This document shows positions 1-11,970 of a stretch of 64,000 bases of DNA, in pieces; the stretch's first letter is position 1; every line of letters starts with the position of its first letter. Below the pieces are notes generated by a model. That model did no database searches, was not told the DNA's origin, and saw only the letters and a program-made list of their open reading frames with translations. The position numbers and the translations under genes are program-made. The DNA lies in contig CM060702.1 of assembly GCA_030686995.1 (NCBI GenBank), forward strand, positions 67,334,440 through 67,398,439, written 5' to 3'. This stretch comes from Artemisia argyi (lineage: Eukaryota > Streptophyta > Magnoliopsida > Asterales > Asteraceae).

Positions 1-2815
1 TACAGAAAACAAGTTCAGAAAATGTCAAACGATAATTTACACAAGTGCATGAAAAATCCAAAATGTAGTGCGTCATCCCTGGCACACCCTAATGTGACTC
101 CATGCATGTAATATGATGATGCCTTAGTTACCTGAAAATACATTGCGAAAACGGTCAACACGAATGTTGGTGAATAATCATAGGTTTATGAAATGTAATG
201 TTTGTACGGCCACCACAAGTATAAATGCATGACAAAAGTCACGTACAATAGTACAATAGACCTTAAGCTCATGACACCGAAGCTATGACTGTTGAAACAA
301 TGCCCCTCCTGAATGTTCTGCCAAACACTCAAATGTAAAAGACATGAAATGCATCCGCTTACGGTTGGTAATCACTACCACGGATGGAGGCGTCACCCTC
401 AATAGATCTATCCACTCACTCTCGCTTACCGGTAAATTAACGGTTCATGATGATACAGGGGACTTATCACATGGCAGACAAGCAACTTAAGCTATGTACA
501 TAGGTTTTTGATACTTGGGCTCGTACTAAAATGGTGCAATGTATTCTCCCCCGTGGGATTTGAAAACAATAAAAATGTATACGGGGCTATGAAAACTCAC
601 CTCAACTGATGATACTGATGATAATATGAAGTGAACAACAATGCACGGTTAGCTGCCGCAACCTAATATGAATGATGAACGATCTCATTTAGATCACCAA
701 ATGATGTTATGAATGTCCATGCTCATGTTCCTATACCACTCTACTCTTTGGAAAAACACTTGTGTTATCAAAAATATATAATCCAAGAATTTGGAAAAAT
801 ATTGCTATTAGAAAATAAAATAAGCTAGTTGCAATATATATACTTATATATATATATCTTATGTTTCCATGTTAGTGTTGAAATACTTGAAATAACGCCT
901 TGAAATGATGAAAATATACTTGTAATAACTAATAGTTCATTAGTTATAAAATTTGGTACTTGGTATTATTTCTAGCTTCTAAAGTTACTACGTAGTTTTA
1001 GTGTCAATATTACCAAAAGCTGTCAAAATAAATTGAGTTTTGCCGATATTCAAACGTGAATATCTTTGTCGTTATTTGTCTGTTTTACTTGTTCTTTATA
1101 TCCACGGTTACGTCTTATTATGTAGTAATATATTTTGGAAAGCTCGGCTCCTCCGGGTTACGTCTAAAGTCTCTTTTTGACCAACGAAAAACGTCCAACA
1201 GCAACTATTTTCCAGAAAAATACTTTTTGTCAACAATCTTGGAAAAATCATAACTTCTTCGTTATTAACTCTTTTTAATCCGTTCTTTCGCCTACGGATT
1301 CGTTTTTGAAAGTATTTTCTAAAAATTTTGCCAAAGTTACCTTGGTGTTTACTGATTTTCCAGAAAATAACAAAATGGGACAGCATGTTTATAAACTTGT
1401 TAGAAATCTATTTCAAAGGTTCAAAACTAGTTCCATCCTCAACTAAAACTCTTGCAAACTTCACAAAACTAATCTAATCCTACCATACACCTTCTTAGGG
1501 TGCCATGGGTTCCTAATAACTAGAAATCAAGTTAATTTAACAAGGGAACACCTAAATCACAATCTAGGGTTTATATGTTTCAAAAGTCTTCAAAAATAAA
1601 GTGGTATAACTAGTATGAGCATGAAATTAAGCATGATTACCATGAGATATAAGTGTTAATTAGAAGAAAACTTGAAAATAAATTTGTATACTCACTTTAA
1701 AATATGAGGTGATTGAATGATTAGAAACCTTGGATTTCTTGTATATTTCTTGTATGATTCTTGATTAGGCAAGTAAAATGAACAACTTTGGTGCTTTAGC
1801 TTTTCAAAAACCTTCACTTGATCTATGATTTTGGGTTTGGTCGTGGGGTGTAAGAGAGAAAGAGATGAGATGATTTTCTTTCTTTCTAAAAAGTGTATGA
1901 AATGATTTATGGTTTAAGTTTAGGTATTTGTTTTAGAGGTTTATTAGTATAATACTAGGAAGTTAATGCATTAGGTTAAGGGGTGTTCATGTGGCCGGTT
2001 AGGGTGAGCAAAAGGGGGGGTAGGGGTACTTGTGATTTAATTAGAAATCTTATGTAGTTTAGGTGCTAGTTTGTGTTATTTGTTAAAATCGGGTACCGGG
2101 TTTAATAGAAATAAATGTTCACGAAGTTAACCGGGACAAAATAAGGTCATAATAATGATAAAAATATGTTGAAAATATGTTGGGTACAATTACTGAGTGA
2201 TCGGGTGATTATTGTTTAGTTTTCACGAAAACCGTCGTTATATTCATAAGCGTACGTTATAAATAAAATAAATTTCCAAAATACTGGGTAACTGAATGTT
2301 ATAACTTTTATGATGTTAAAATGGATATAAAAATATGTCGGGACCATTGTGGGAATATTTAGATATATTCGTCGTGTATAAACCGGGTGTTAACGTTTAC
2401 TATAAATACTTATACGTAAAAACGTTAAATGTATCAAATACATAAATTTGAAAATCTTGAGAGTGGTATAACATGAAAATGCTTTTATGATGATATGCAG
2501 ACTATCTCCAGTCCGTATGCAGTGTCCTTAGCACTAATGAAATGAATTCGCACCTAAACCAATCCGGTTACGCGAATTTGAATACCCGTAAACTAAATTT
2601 ACGATGAAATGAGTAATGCACGTGAATGATGAAATCTTTTTCCGAAATGAATAGTGTTCAGTGAATAGTAAATTTCCCAAATGGTTCTCAGAATATCAAA
2701 TTGACCTCGAAAATGATTAATACTAAAATGATGAATAGTGTTTTGATGAATAGTGATTTATGAATAGTAAAAAGTCGAAGTTTGGGAAAATGACCTGTAA
2801 TGGTGAGTTGTGACA
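1..2815 (-). repeat. LTR 1 (3' LTR of the left gypsy unit, cut by window edge)
   Basis: This is the 3' LTR in element orientation. It matches 9122-11936 almost exactly; differences seen by eye include single bases near 364, 1435, 2440, 2642 and 2720. About 180 bp of it lie to the left of the window. The end reads TGTGACA at 2809-2815, the inverted partner of the TGTCACA that starts the complete LTR at 8942. Short frames at 1056-1253 and 1108-1386 recur in each LTR copy and show no protein features, so I do not call them genes. Confidence 0.95.
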
Positions 2816-2830
2816 TCCGCCCACCCAAAT
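2816..2830 (-). other. Polypurine tract of left gypsy unit
   Basis: On the minus strand the bases directly before the 3' LTR read TTTGGGTGGGCGGA, a purine-rich tract that would prime plus-strand DNA synthesis. The same sequence lies at 11937-11951 in the second copy. Confidence 0.8.
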
Positions 2831-2849
2831 AGGAATTCAGTCCCTGAAT

Positions 2850-4046
2850 TCAGTTAGTGTTGGTCTCAGTAATAGGTTTGGTGAAAAGGTGTGGATACTT
2901 GGGTTGCATTTGGTCCTCTCGTTCCCAAGTAAACTCAGGACCTCTTCGAGAATTCCAGCGAACCTTAACGATCGGAATTCTACTCTGCTTCAACTACTTG
3001 ACCTCTCGGTCCATGATTTCAACTGGTTCCTCCACAAAGTTAAGCTTGTCATCTAGCTGAATCTCTTCTAATGGTATAACTGAAGACTCATCTGAAAGGC
3101 ATTTCTTGAGGTTTGAGACATGAAATGTATTATGTACATTGCTGAGTTCTGATGGTAGTTCAAGCTTGTAAGCTACTGGACCAATCCTTTCTAGTATCTT
3201 AAATGGACCAATGTATCTCGGGTTCAACTTTCCACGCTTTCCAAATCGTATCACGCCTTTCCAGGGTGAGACCTTTAACATGACCTTGTCTCCAACCTGG
3301 AAATCCAATGGTTTGCGTCTAACATCTGCGTAACTCTTCTGTCTACTTCTAGCTGTTTCAAGCCTATCTCGAATCTGTATTATCTTTTCTGATGTTTCCC
3401 TAACCATCTCTGGACCTGTGCATTGTACCTCTCCAACTTCTGCCCAACAAATTGGTGAACGACATTTACGACCATACAATGCCTCAAATGGTGCTGCTTT
3501 AATACTTGAATGGTAACTGTTGTTATAAGAGAACTCGATTAATGGCAAATGGTTAGCCCAACCATTCCCAAAGTCAATCACACACACTCGCAGCATGTCC
3601 TCCAGTGTCTGAATAGTTCTCTCACTCTGACCATCGGTCTGTGGATGGTAAGCAGTGCTCATGTCTAACTTGGATCCAAAGGAATCTTGTAATGACTTCC
3701 AAAAGTTTGATGTAAAGCGACTATCCCAGTCTGAAATGATAGAAACTGGTGCCCCATGCCTCGAGACTATTTCCTTGACATAAAGTCTGGCAAGCTGTTC
3801 CATGGAATAAGTCTCTCTAATAGGGATGAAATGTGCTGATTTAGTAAGACGATCAACAATTACCCAAATAGCATCGTAACCTCCTAAAGTCTTGGGTAGT
3901 TTAGTAACAAAGTCCATTGTAATACGTTCCCACTTCCATTGTGGAATTTCTGGTTGTTGAAGTAGTCCTGACGGTTTCTGGTACTCGGCTTTCACTTTAG
4001 CACAAGTAAGGCATTTGCTGACATACGTAGCTATTTCTGCTTTCAT
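2850..4046 (-). pseudogene. Gypsy integrase core and C-terminal chromodomain, copy 1
   Basis: The open part (2994-4046, 350 aa) is the C-terminal part of a gypsy polyprotein. A Cys pair (CLTCAKVK) near its start ends the zinc-binding HHCC motif. The DDE core follows: Asp in TMDFV, Asp in SDWDSRF, Glu in DGQSER. Next is the GPY/F-type module (RYIGPFKI, residues about 275-300). A TAG at 2994-2996 stops the frame as the chromodomain begins ([12 protein letters not shown]). The same frame stays open beyond it to a natural TGA at 2850-2852 and encodes the rest of the chromodomain, including a conserved Trp-rich part. Copy 1 has Trp where copy 2 has Arg in the SD(W/R)DSRF motif. Upstream the frame is separated by a TAG at 4056-4058 from the preceding segment. 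Integration activity is not expected. Confidence 0.9.
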
Positions 4047-4055
4047 GTTCGGCCA

Positions 4056-4352
4056 CTAATACAGCTTTTTGAGATCCTGATACATCTTGTCAGAACCCGG
4101 GTGAATAGAGTACTTTGACGTATGTGATTCATGCATAATCAAATCTCGTACTCCACCATAGAGTGGTATCCAACTTCGATCCTTGAAACATAACACTCCA
4201 TCTGCTCTCTTAACGAAACCATTCTTGTTTTCTGGCATTCCATAAAGTTTCTCCTGTGGCCGATTTTCCTCCTTGAGAGCCTCAATCTGAGCTTCTAAGA
4301 TTTTTGATGGCAATGGTGAAATAATAGTCATTCCTAATGACCTGACCCTCAA
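4056..4352 (-). pseudogene. Gypsy linker between RNase H and integrase, copy 1
   Basis: This 98-aa stretch is the in-frame middle of the same polyprotein, bounded by TGA at 4362-4364 upstream and TAG at 4056-4058 downstream. It carries the His half of the integrase zinc finger ([19 protein letters not shown]). The stop falls at a position where gypsy integrases usually have Trp (LY-stop-WPN), so a TGG-to-TAG change is the simplest reading. The upstream TGA is consistent with CGA-to-TGA. The initiating Met assigned to this frame is internal and is not a real start. The matching segment in copy 2 (13177-13473) has identical ends. Confidence 0.85.
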
Positions 4353-4361
4353 AGGTTTGAG

Positions 4362-7300
4362 TCATTCCTTTCTGCTAAGTGCATCTGCTACGACATTTGC
4401 TTTTCCTGGGTGATATCGGATTTCACAATCGTAATCACTCAACAATTCTAGCCAACGACGTTGTCTCATGTTGAGTTCCTTCTGATCAAGTATATGCTGT
4501 AAGCTCTTGTGGTCGGTAAAAATTACACATTTAGTACCATAAAGGTAGTGTCTCCAAATCTTGAGTGCAAAAACAACAGCACCGAACTCCAAGTCGTGTG
4601 TAGTGTAATTCTTCTCGTGTGTCTTAAGCTGTCTAGATGCATAAGCTATCACCTTCTCGTTTTGCATTAGCACAGCTCCAAGCCCTTTATGCGAAGCATC
4701 GCAATATACCACAAAGTTCTCAATACCTTCTGGTAGTGACAAAATCGGTGCACTACAAAGCTTCTGCTTCAATAACTGAAATGCAGATTCTTGTTTCTCT
4801 CCCCACTCGTACTTCTGATTCTTTTGTGTCAGCTTAGTCAGCGACTTCGCTATCTTAGAAAACCCTTCGATAAACCTTCTGTAATATCCTGCAAGTCCTA
4901 AGAATTGACGAATTTCTGTAGGAGACTTGGGCGTAGCCCAATCCTTTACTGCCTCAATCTTTGCTGGATCGACTTGTAATCCTTGGCTATCAATAACATG
5001 GCCAAGAAATTGAACTCTTTGTATCCAAAAGTCACACTTTGAAAATTTGGCATACAATTGCTCCTTCTTGAGTAGTTCCAATATTGTTCTGAGGTGTGCT
5101 TCATGCTCTTCCTTACTCTTGGAATAAATCAGGATATCGTCAATGAACACAATCACATACTTATCAAGATATGGTTTGCATACTCTGTTCATGAGATCCA
5201 TGAATACCGCAGGTGCATTCGTTAATCCAAAAGGCATCACTTGAAACTCATAATGACCATAACGTGTTCTGAATGCTGTCTTCGGGATATCTTCTTCCCG
5301 AACTCTGAGTTGATGGTAACCTGATCTTAAATCAATCTTGGAATAAAAACAGGAACCTTGTAGCTGATCAAACAAGTCATCAATCCTAGGTAGTGGATAA
5401 CGATTCTTCACCGTTAACTTGTTCAGCTCACGATAGTCTATGCACATTCTGAAAGATCCATCCTTCTTCTTCACAAACAAAACCGGTGCTCCCCAAGGTG
5501 AGGAACTCGGTCTAACGAATCCTTTGTCTAAAAGCTCTTGTAACTGGTTAGACAATTCTTGCATCTCAGAAGGTGCAAGTCTATATGGTGCTCGTGCAAT
5601 TGGTGCAGCTCCTGGCACCAACTCAATCTGAAACTCAACCTGACGTGTAGGTGGCAGTCCTGGTAATTCTTCCGGAAAAACTTCTGGAAATTCCTTAACA
5701 ATTGGCACATCTTCAAGTCGTTTCTCATCTGACTTCTTTTCCGTTATGTGAGCCAAGAATGCATAACAACCCTTCTTTATGTACTTCTCGGTTTTAATGC
5801 ATGATATGATACTGAGTCTAGTTCCACTTTGCTCCCCGCGAACAACCAAAGTTTCACTTCCATAAGAAAGATGAACAACTTTCTCATCACAAATGATCCT
5901 TGCACGATGTCGAGACAACCAATCCATACCGATAACGATGTCAAAACTTCCAAGTTCTGCGGGCATAAGGTCTATATTGAATGGGTGATTTAGGAAATTG
6001 ATGGTGCAACCACGGATAACAGTGTTTGTGTTAACTAAAGACCCATCGGCTAATTCAACAATGTAGGGAATGTCTAAGGTAATTGGTTCTATGTTAAGTA
6101 AAGGTGCAAATGTAATAGAAACAAAACTTCTATCCGCTCCTGAATCAAATAAAATGGATGCATAACGATTATTAACGAGGAATGTACCCGTAACAACATT
6201 CGGGTCCTCACGGGCATCTTCTCCTCCCATAACATAAGCCCTTCCTCGAGCTACTCCGCCCTGATTTCCAGCTCTTTGACCATTCCTCTTTGGGCAATTG
6301 TTATTGTAATGACCCAACTCTCCATAACCATAACATGCTCCTGGTTGGTTCTGATTAATTATTCCTCGTGGAGTTCTGCAGTCATTAGTCCAATGACCGA
6401 CTTTTCCACAGTTCTGACAAGCTCTAGGACAATTCCCAGGGTTATGATGAGTTCGACATTTGTTACACTTGGGTAGTTTTCCAATATATCCTTTTCCTTC
6501 TGTTGGTCCTACAGCATAGACCTTTGCCACTTCCTGCCTCTTAGGTGCTGGTTGGTTAGCATTTCCACCTTGGTTATTATCAAACCTCCTCTTGTTGTTA
6601 TTGTTGTTTTGGTTATTGGGGTAGTTGCGGTTTCGGTTATTGTTATAGTTGTTGTTGTTTCGAGTGTTGTTGTAGTTGGTATTGTTGGAACGATTATTGT
6701 TGTTGTTTGCAGCAGACTTTCCTTTTAACACTTGGACCATGAGTTTCTGAGTTATACGAATGGCCTCTTCCATTGTTTGTGGGTCGAAAGACATCACATC
6801 CCCTCGGATGCTTTCGGGTAATCCCCCAGTAAAGTTCTCCATCTTTTTCTCAGCGTCCGGAACCATAGTTGGACATAGTGTAGCCAACTCCTGAAACTTC
6901 CTGATATAAGTCTCAATATCATCTCCTTTAGTTACTAACTGGTAAAATTTTGTTTCCAACTTTTGCACCTCAGTACGAGGGCAAAACTTCTTAGTCATCA
7001 GCTTTTTGAATTCAGCCCAAGTGAGTTTGTAGGCATTCTCCATACCAATAGGCTGAGCATACGAATTCCACCAAGACATGGCTTCATCCAGCAGCATACC
7101 AGTAGCAAACTTTACCTTGTTAACCTCCTGACAACCACACATGAGAAAAACGTTCTCAGTCTTCTCAAACCAGCGGATTAAAGCAACCGCTCCCTCAGTG
7201 CCCTTATACTTGATAGGATCACTAATCTTGAAATCCTTCCAAGTACATTCACGCCTAGTAGTGGGTTGAACCACTTCAGTAGTAGGTGGAACCTCAGCAG

Positions 7301-7427
7301 TCCTAGCAGCAACTTCAGCTCTCTCAATCTCCAGAGCTTCTGCTATACTATCCCTGACCAACTTGCGGATAGCTGCTTGTGTCATAGCGGGTGTTTCTGA
7401 TGTAGCCTTTGCTTTCTTTGGCGCCAT
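4362..7427 (-). CDS. Gypsy Gag-protease-RT-RNase H polyprotein, copy 1 (ends at premature TGA)
   Basis: 1021 aa starting [13 protein letters not shown]. Order of domains: gag capsid-like region (about 60-250, with [11 protein letters not shown] and AMSWWNSY), an Asn-rich linker (about 240-290), zinc knuckle [14 protein letters not shown] (about 335), a second knuckle whose second Cys is Tyr ([14 protein letters not shown], codon at 6324-6326), aspartic protease ([10 protein letters not shown], about 427), reverse transcriptase (FIDDILIYS, about 760) and RNase H ([13 protein letters not shown], about 908; TDHKSL). The ATG is the first in this frame and lies 1.5 kb from the PBS. The frame should run on into integrase but stops at TGA 4362-4364. 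RT and RNase H motifs look intact, so some protein could be made, but an integrase fusion could not without readthrough. Confidence 0.93.
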   Translation of the reverse strand: MAPKKAKATSETPAMTQAAIRKLVRDSIAEALEIERAEVAARTAEVPPTTEVVQPTTRRECTWKDFKISDPIKYKGTEGAVALIRWFEKTENVFLMCGCQEVNKVKFATGMLLDEAMSWWNSYAQPIGMENAYKLTWAEFKKLMTKKFCPRTEVQKLETKFYQLVTKGDDIETYIRKFQELATLCPTMVPDAEKKMENFTGGLPESIRGDVMSFDPQTMEEAIRITQKLMVQVLKGKSAANNNNNRSNNTNYNNTRNNNNYNNNRNRNYPNNQNNNNNKRRFDNNQGGNANQPAPKRQEVAKVYAVGPTEGKGYIGKLPKCNKCRTHHNPGNCPRACQNCGKVGHWTNDCRTPRGIINQNQPGACYGYGELGHYNNNCPKRNGQRAGNQGGVARGRAYVMGGEDAREDPNVVTGTFLVNNRYASILFDSGADRSFVSITFAPLLNIEPITLDIPYIVELADGSLVNTNTVIRGCTINFLNHPFNIDLMPAELGSFDIVIGMDWLSRHRARIICDEKVVHLSYGSETLVVRGEQSGTRLSIISCIKTEKYIKKGCYAFLAHITEKKSDEKRLEDVPIVKEFPEVFPEELPGLPPTRQVEFQIELVPGAAPIARAPYRLAPSEMQELSNQLQELLDKGFVRPSSSPWGAPVLFVKKKDGSFRMCIDYRELNKLTVKNRYPLPRIDDLFDQLQGSCFYSKIDLRSGYHQLRVREEDIPKTAFRTRYGHYEFQVMPFGLTNAPAVFMDLMNRVCKPYLDKYVIVFIDDILIYSKSKEEHEAHLRTILELLKKEQLYAKFSKCDFWIQRVQFLGHVIDSQGLQVDPAKIEAVKDWATPKSPTEIRQFLGLAGYYRRFIEGFSKIAKSLTKLTQKNQKYEWGEKQESAFQLLKQKLCSAPILSLPEGIENFVVYCDASHKGLGAVLMQNEKVIAYASRQLKTHEKNYTTHDLEFGAVVFALKIWRHYLYGTKCVIFTDHKSLQHILDQKELNMRQRRWLELLSDYDCEIRYHPGKANVVADALSRKE

Positions 7428-7803
7428 ACTTCTGATAAATAATAATCGACAACAACCATGAGAAAACTATAATAGAAATAGTCATCGTACAAAATATACG
7501 CCCACAACATGTATATATACAACCATGACATGTACGAGTACAACCACAACCTGTAATAAATACGTTAACCATAAAGAGCAACCATGAAACATCATAAATA
7601 TAATCACAACAGATGGATATAATACATGAAAATTTCGGCCTACATGGACCGATATATATATATATAGCACAACATTTCCAACATAGTAGATTCGCACTTG
7701 ATATATTTGTTTGTACAACAACAAAAAGACTACAAGTTCTTGAACTATGTCCCACACCTCGGGACTAGGAAATAGTAAAAGCTAATACAATACTAGTCTA
7801 TGT

Positions 7804-8751
7804 CTATGCTCCTCCAGGTGCTCTAGATGGTCCAGGCTCTCCCCTCAGACGGCGAATCTCACGATCCATCGCAACCACGATCTCCTCTAGATGCTGAACT
7901 CGTAGCTGAGAAGAAACATCCCTGCACTCCATCACTGTCATCCTCTCATGTGCTACAGCCAACTGGTGTGTCAGCTCTCCCTGAGCCTCCTGTGTAGTCT
8001 GAGCTCTATCCTGAATCCCTGGTAGCTTACCTCTAAGCTGGTCTATCAGCTCCTGATGTCCCAACTGTCGTGCCTCAAGCCCATGATATGACACATCGAT
8101 ACTAACTCTACCTAAAAGTAAACCCTCAATCTGCTCCTCAGCCGCCTCTAGTCGAGGAGTGATATCCTCATCAACCCTATAGTCCAAACTATCAATCTGA
8201 TCCTGATGAGCCCCTAGCTGACCCTCTAATGTAACATCTGCAGGCTCCCTAGTATCAGTAGGCTCACCAGCAACTGTAGACTCCCTAGCAACAGTAGGCT
8301 CCCTAGCAGCTGCTGCTCTCAAACACTCCCCTACATGGTATACTGGTGGTGGTTCTGCTGATTCTGACTCTGTAGTAGGTGAATCTGGTGTAGTAAACCT
8401 CGCACGCTTCCTAGGTGGCAATAGTGAAGTAGATATGCATGCAGTAGCAGGTATGGCTGGTGGTGGTGTAGGTAACATAGCAATAGTGGGTACCTTAAAG
8501 GTAGATGTAATAGGGCAAACATTCTTCCTAGCAACTCGAATGATATTACTACTAGGAAACATAAGTCTAGGTTTTGATGGACTAGTGGTAGCAGGGGCTT
8601 ATGTATCAGTGGGTGCACGGGTACTCTCGGGTGGTGCAATAGGGGAAACATGAGAAATAGGTAATGGTGAACGGGCAGTAGAAGACATAGAGCCTCCAAC
8701 ATCGGAGTCTGTGATGGTGTACAGTATGACAACATTTGGGTTTGCAGACAT
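7804..8751 (-). pseudogene. Extra upstream ORF between 5' LTR and gag
   Basis: A sense ORF precedes gag. A frame of about 315 codons opens at an ATG (8749-8751, MSANPNVVILYT; a further in-frame ATG lies at 8803-8805) and runs to TAG at 7804-7806. It is broken once by TAA at 8599-8601. The N-terminal third is Ser/Thr/Pro-rich. The C-terminal half (from about 8300 down) is Gln/Glu/Leu/Arg-rich with heptad-like spacing, suggesting a coiled coil, and ends EIRRLRGEPGPSRAPGGA. I recognise no enzyme motif. It could be an N-terminal extension of gag displaced from it, or an accessory ORF. About 375 bp without a clear gene separate it from gag. In copy 2 the region is deleted. Confidence 0.6.
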
Positions 8752-8925
8752 GGTTCTGTGATAATCAAGGTGAAATAAAATAAATAACTCGTATAATATA
8801 ATCACCTAAAACAATGAACATGCACTTATGATGAAATGATGAGATGCTATGATAATGTGGTTATAGTCTAGGGATCGTATACATCATAAACCCTATCATG
8901 ATGCAACCTAGTTCGCTATAACCTT

Positions 8926-8938
8926 GGCTCTGGTACCG
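8926..8938 (-). other. Primer binding site (tRNA-iMet-like), left gypsy unit
   Basis: Reading the minus strand just inside the 5' LTR (8942) the sequence is CGGTACCAGAGCC. It differs at two bases from the usual plant PBS TGGTATCAGAGC complementary to initiator tRNA-Met. It lies 3 bp from the LTR. Confidence 0.75.
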
Positions 8939-8941
8939 ATC

Positions 8942-11936
8942 TGTCACACCCCCAATTTACCTGACTTGCAGCGGAATGGAATGCCTGGGGGTGTAACTGT
9001 CATAGCACCATAACAAGGAAATATTGAACGACCTAAAGTGTCGTTTGGAAAATACATATCGTTTGATTTATATAAAAGCATCCAGTGCTACAAAACATAG
9101 GTCCCCAAAGGTTGAAACGTTTACAGAAAACAAGTTCAGAAAATGTCAAACGATAATTTACACAAGTGCATGAAAAATCCAAAATGTAGTGCGTCATCCC
9201 TGGCACACCCTAATGTGACTCCATGCATGTAATATGATGATGCCTTAGTTACCTGAAAATACATTGCGAAAACGGTCAACACGAATGTTGGTGAATAATC
9301 ATAGGTTTATGAAATGTAATGTTTGTACGGCCACCACAAGTATAAATGCATGACAAAAGTCACGTACAATAGTACAATAGACCTTAAGCTCATGACACCG
9401 AAGCTATGACTGTTGAAACAATGCCCCTCCTGAATGTTCTGCCAAACACTCAAATGTAAAAGACATGAAATGCATCCGCTTATGGTTGGTAATCACTACC
9501 ACGGATGGAGGCGTCACCCTCAATAGATCTATCCACTCACTCTCGCTTACCGGTAAATTAACGGTTCATGATGATACAGGGGACTTATCACATGGCAGAC
9601 AAGCAACTTAAGCTATGTACATAGGTTTTTGATACTTGGGCTCGTACTAAAATGGTGCAATGTATTCTCCCCCGTGGGATTTGAAAACAATAAAAATGTA
9701 TACGGGGCTATGAAAACTCACCTCAACTGATGATACTGATGATAATATGAAGTGAACAACAATGCACGGTTAGCTGCCGCAACCTAATATGAATGATGAA
9801 CGATCTCATTTAGATCACCAAATGATGTTATGAATGTCCATGCTCATGTTCCTATACCACTCTACTCTTTGGAAAAACACTTGTGTTATCAAAAATATAT
9901 AATCCAAGAATTTGGAAAAATATTGCTATTAGAAAATAAAATAAGCTAGTTGCAATATATATACTTATATATATATATCTTATGTTTCCATGTTAGTGTT
10001 GAAATACTTGAAATAACGCCTTGAAATGATGAAAATATACTTGTAATAACTAATAGTTCATTAGTTATAAAATTTGGTACTTGGTATTATTTCTAGCTTC
10101 TAAAGTTACTACGTAGTTTTAGTGTCAATATTACCAAAAGCTGTCAAAATAAATTGAGTTTTGCCGATATTCAAACGTGAATATCTTTGTCGTTATTTGT
10201 CTGTTTTACTTGTTCTTTATATCCACGGTTACGTCTTATTATGTAGTAATATATTTTGGAAAGCTCGGCTCCTCCGGGTTACGTCTAAAGTCTCTTTTTG
10301 ACCAACGAAAAACGTCCAACAGCAACTATTTTCCAGAAAAATACTTTTTGTCAACAATCTTGGAAAAATCATAACTTCTTCGTTATTAACTCTTTTTAAT
10401 CCGTTCTTTCGCCTACGGATTCGTTTTTGAAAGTATTTTCTAAAAATTTTGCCAAAGTTACCTTGGTGTTTACTGATTTTCCAGAAAATAACAAAATGGG
10501 ACAGCATGTTTATAAACTTGTTAGAAATCTATTTCAAAGGTTCAAAACTAGTTCCAACCTCAACTAAAACTCTTGCAAACTTCACAAAACTAATCTAATC
10601 CTACCATACACCTTCTTAGGGTGCCATGGGTTCCTAATAACTAGAAATCAAGTTAATTTAACAAGGGAACACCTAAATCACAATCTAGGGTTTATATGTT
10701 TCAAAAGTCTTCAAAAATAAAGTGGTATAACTAGTATGAGCATGAAATTAAGCATGATTACCATGAGATATAAGTGTTAATTAGAAGAAAACTTGAAAAT
10801 AAATTTGTATACTCACTTTAAAATATGAGGTGATTGAATGATTAGAAACCTTGGATTTCTTGTATATTTCTTGTATGATTCTTGATTAGGCAAGTAAAAT
10901 GAACAACTTTGGTGCTTTAGCTTTTCAAAAACCTTCACTTGATCTATGATTTTGGGTTTGGTCGTGGGGTGTAAGAGAGAAAGAGATGAGATGATTTTCT
11001 TTCTTTCTAAAAAGTGTATGAAATGATTTATGGTTTAAGTTTAGGTATTTGTTTTAGAGGTTTATTAGTATAATACTAGGAAGTTAATGCATTAGGTTAA
11101 GGGGTGTTCATGTGGCCGGTTAGGGTGAGCAAAAGGGGGGGTAGGGGTACTTGTGATTTAATTAGAAATCTTATGTAGTTTAGGTGCTAGTTTGTGTTAT
11201 TTGTTAAAATCGGGTACCGGGTTTAATAGAAATAAATGTTCACGAAGTTAACCGGGACAAAATAAGGTCATAATAATGATAAAAATATGTTGAAAATATG
11301 TTGGGTACAATTACTGAGTGATCGGGTGATTATTGTTTAGTTTTCACGAAAACCGTCGTTATATTCATAAGCGTACGTTATAAATAAAATAAATTTCCAA
11401 AATACTGGGTAACTGAATGTTATAACTTTTATGATGTTAAAATGGATATAAAAATATGTCGGGACCATTGTGGGAATATTTAGATATATTCGTCGTGTAT
11501 AAACCGGGTGTTAACGTTTACTATAAATACTTATACGTAAAAACGTTAAATGTATCAAATATATAAATTTGAAAATCTTGAGAGTGGTATAACATGAAAA
11601 TGCTTTTATGATGATATGCAGACTATCTCCAGTCCGTATGCAGTGTCCTTAGCACTAATGAAATGAATTCGCACCTAAACCAATCCGGTTACGCGAATTT
11701 GAATACCCGTAAACTAAATTTACGATGAAATGAGTAATGCACGTGAATGATGAAATCTTTTTCTGAAATGAATAGTGTTCAGTGAATAGTAAATTTCCCA
11801 AATGGTTCTCAGAATATCAAATTGACCTCGAAAATGATGAATACTAAAATGATGAATAGTGTTTTGATGAATAGTGATTTATGAATAGTAAAAAGTCGAA
11901 GTTTGGGAAAATGACCTGTAATGGTGAGTTGTGACA
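8942..11936 (-). repeat. LTR 2 (complete, shared by both gypsy units)
   Basis: 2995 bp bounded by TGTCACA and TGTGACA. It serves as 5' LTR of the left unit and 3' LTR of the right unit. Near its U3 start (11769-11893) it holds several GATGAATAGT-like words. A (TA)n stretch sits near 9957-9979. No coding potential beyond short chance frames. Confidence 0.95.
11769..11893. repeat. Clustered ATGAATAGT words in the LTR U3
   Basis: At least six copies of the word GAATAGT (four preceded by AT) lie within about 125 bp, spaced irregularly at roughly 12-50 bp. The same cluster is at 2648-2772 and 17664-17788 in the other LTRs. The position, within 170 bp of the U3 end, would suit enhancer elements. 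Confidence 0.6.
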
Positions 11937-11970
11937 TCCGCCCACCCAAATAGGAATTCAGTCCCTGAAT

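Noticed and set aside
1056..1386. Opposed small ORFs (65 and 92 aa) repeated in each gypsy LTR
   Set aside because: Repetition is due to LTR duplication. They overlap on opposite strands and show no domain or codon evidence.
4637..7181. Plus-strand frames inside gag-pol
   Set aside because: Shadow frames of the minus-strand polyprotein, without promoter or motif support.
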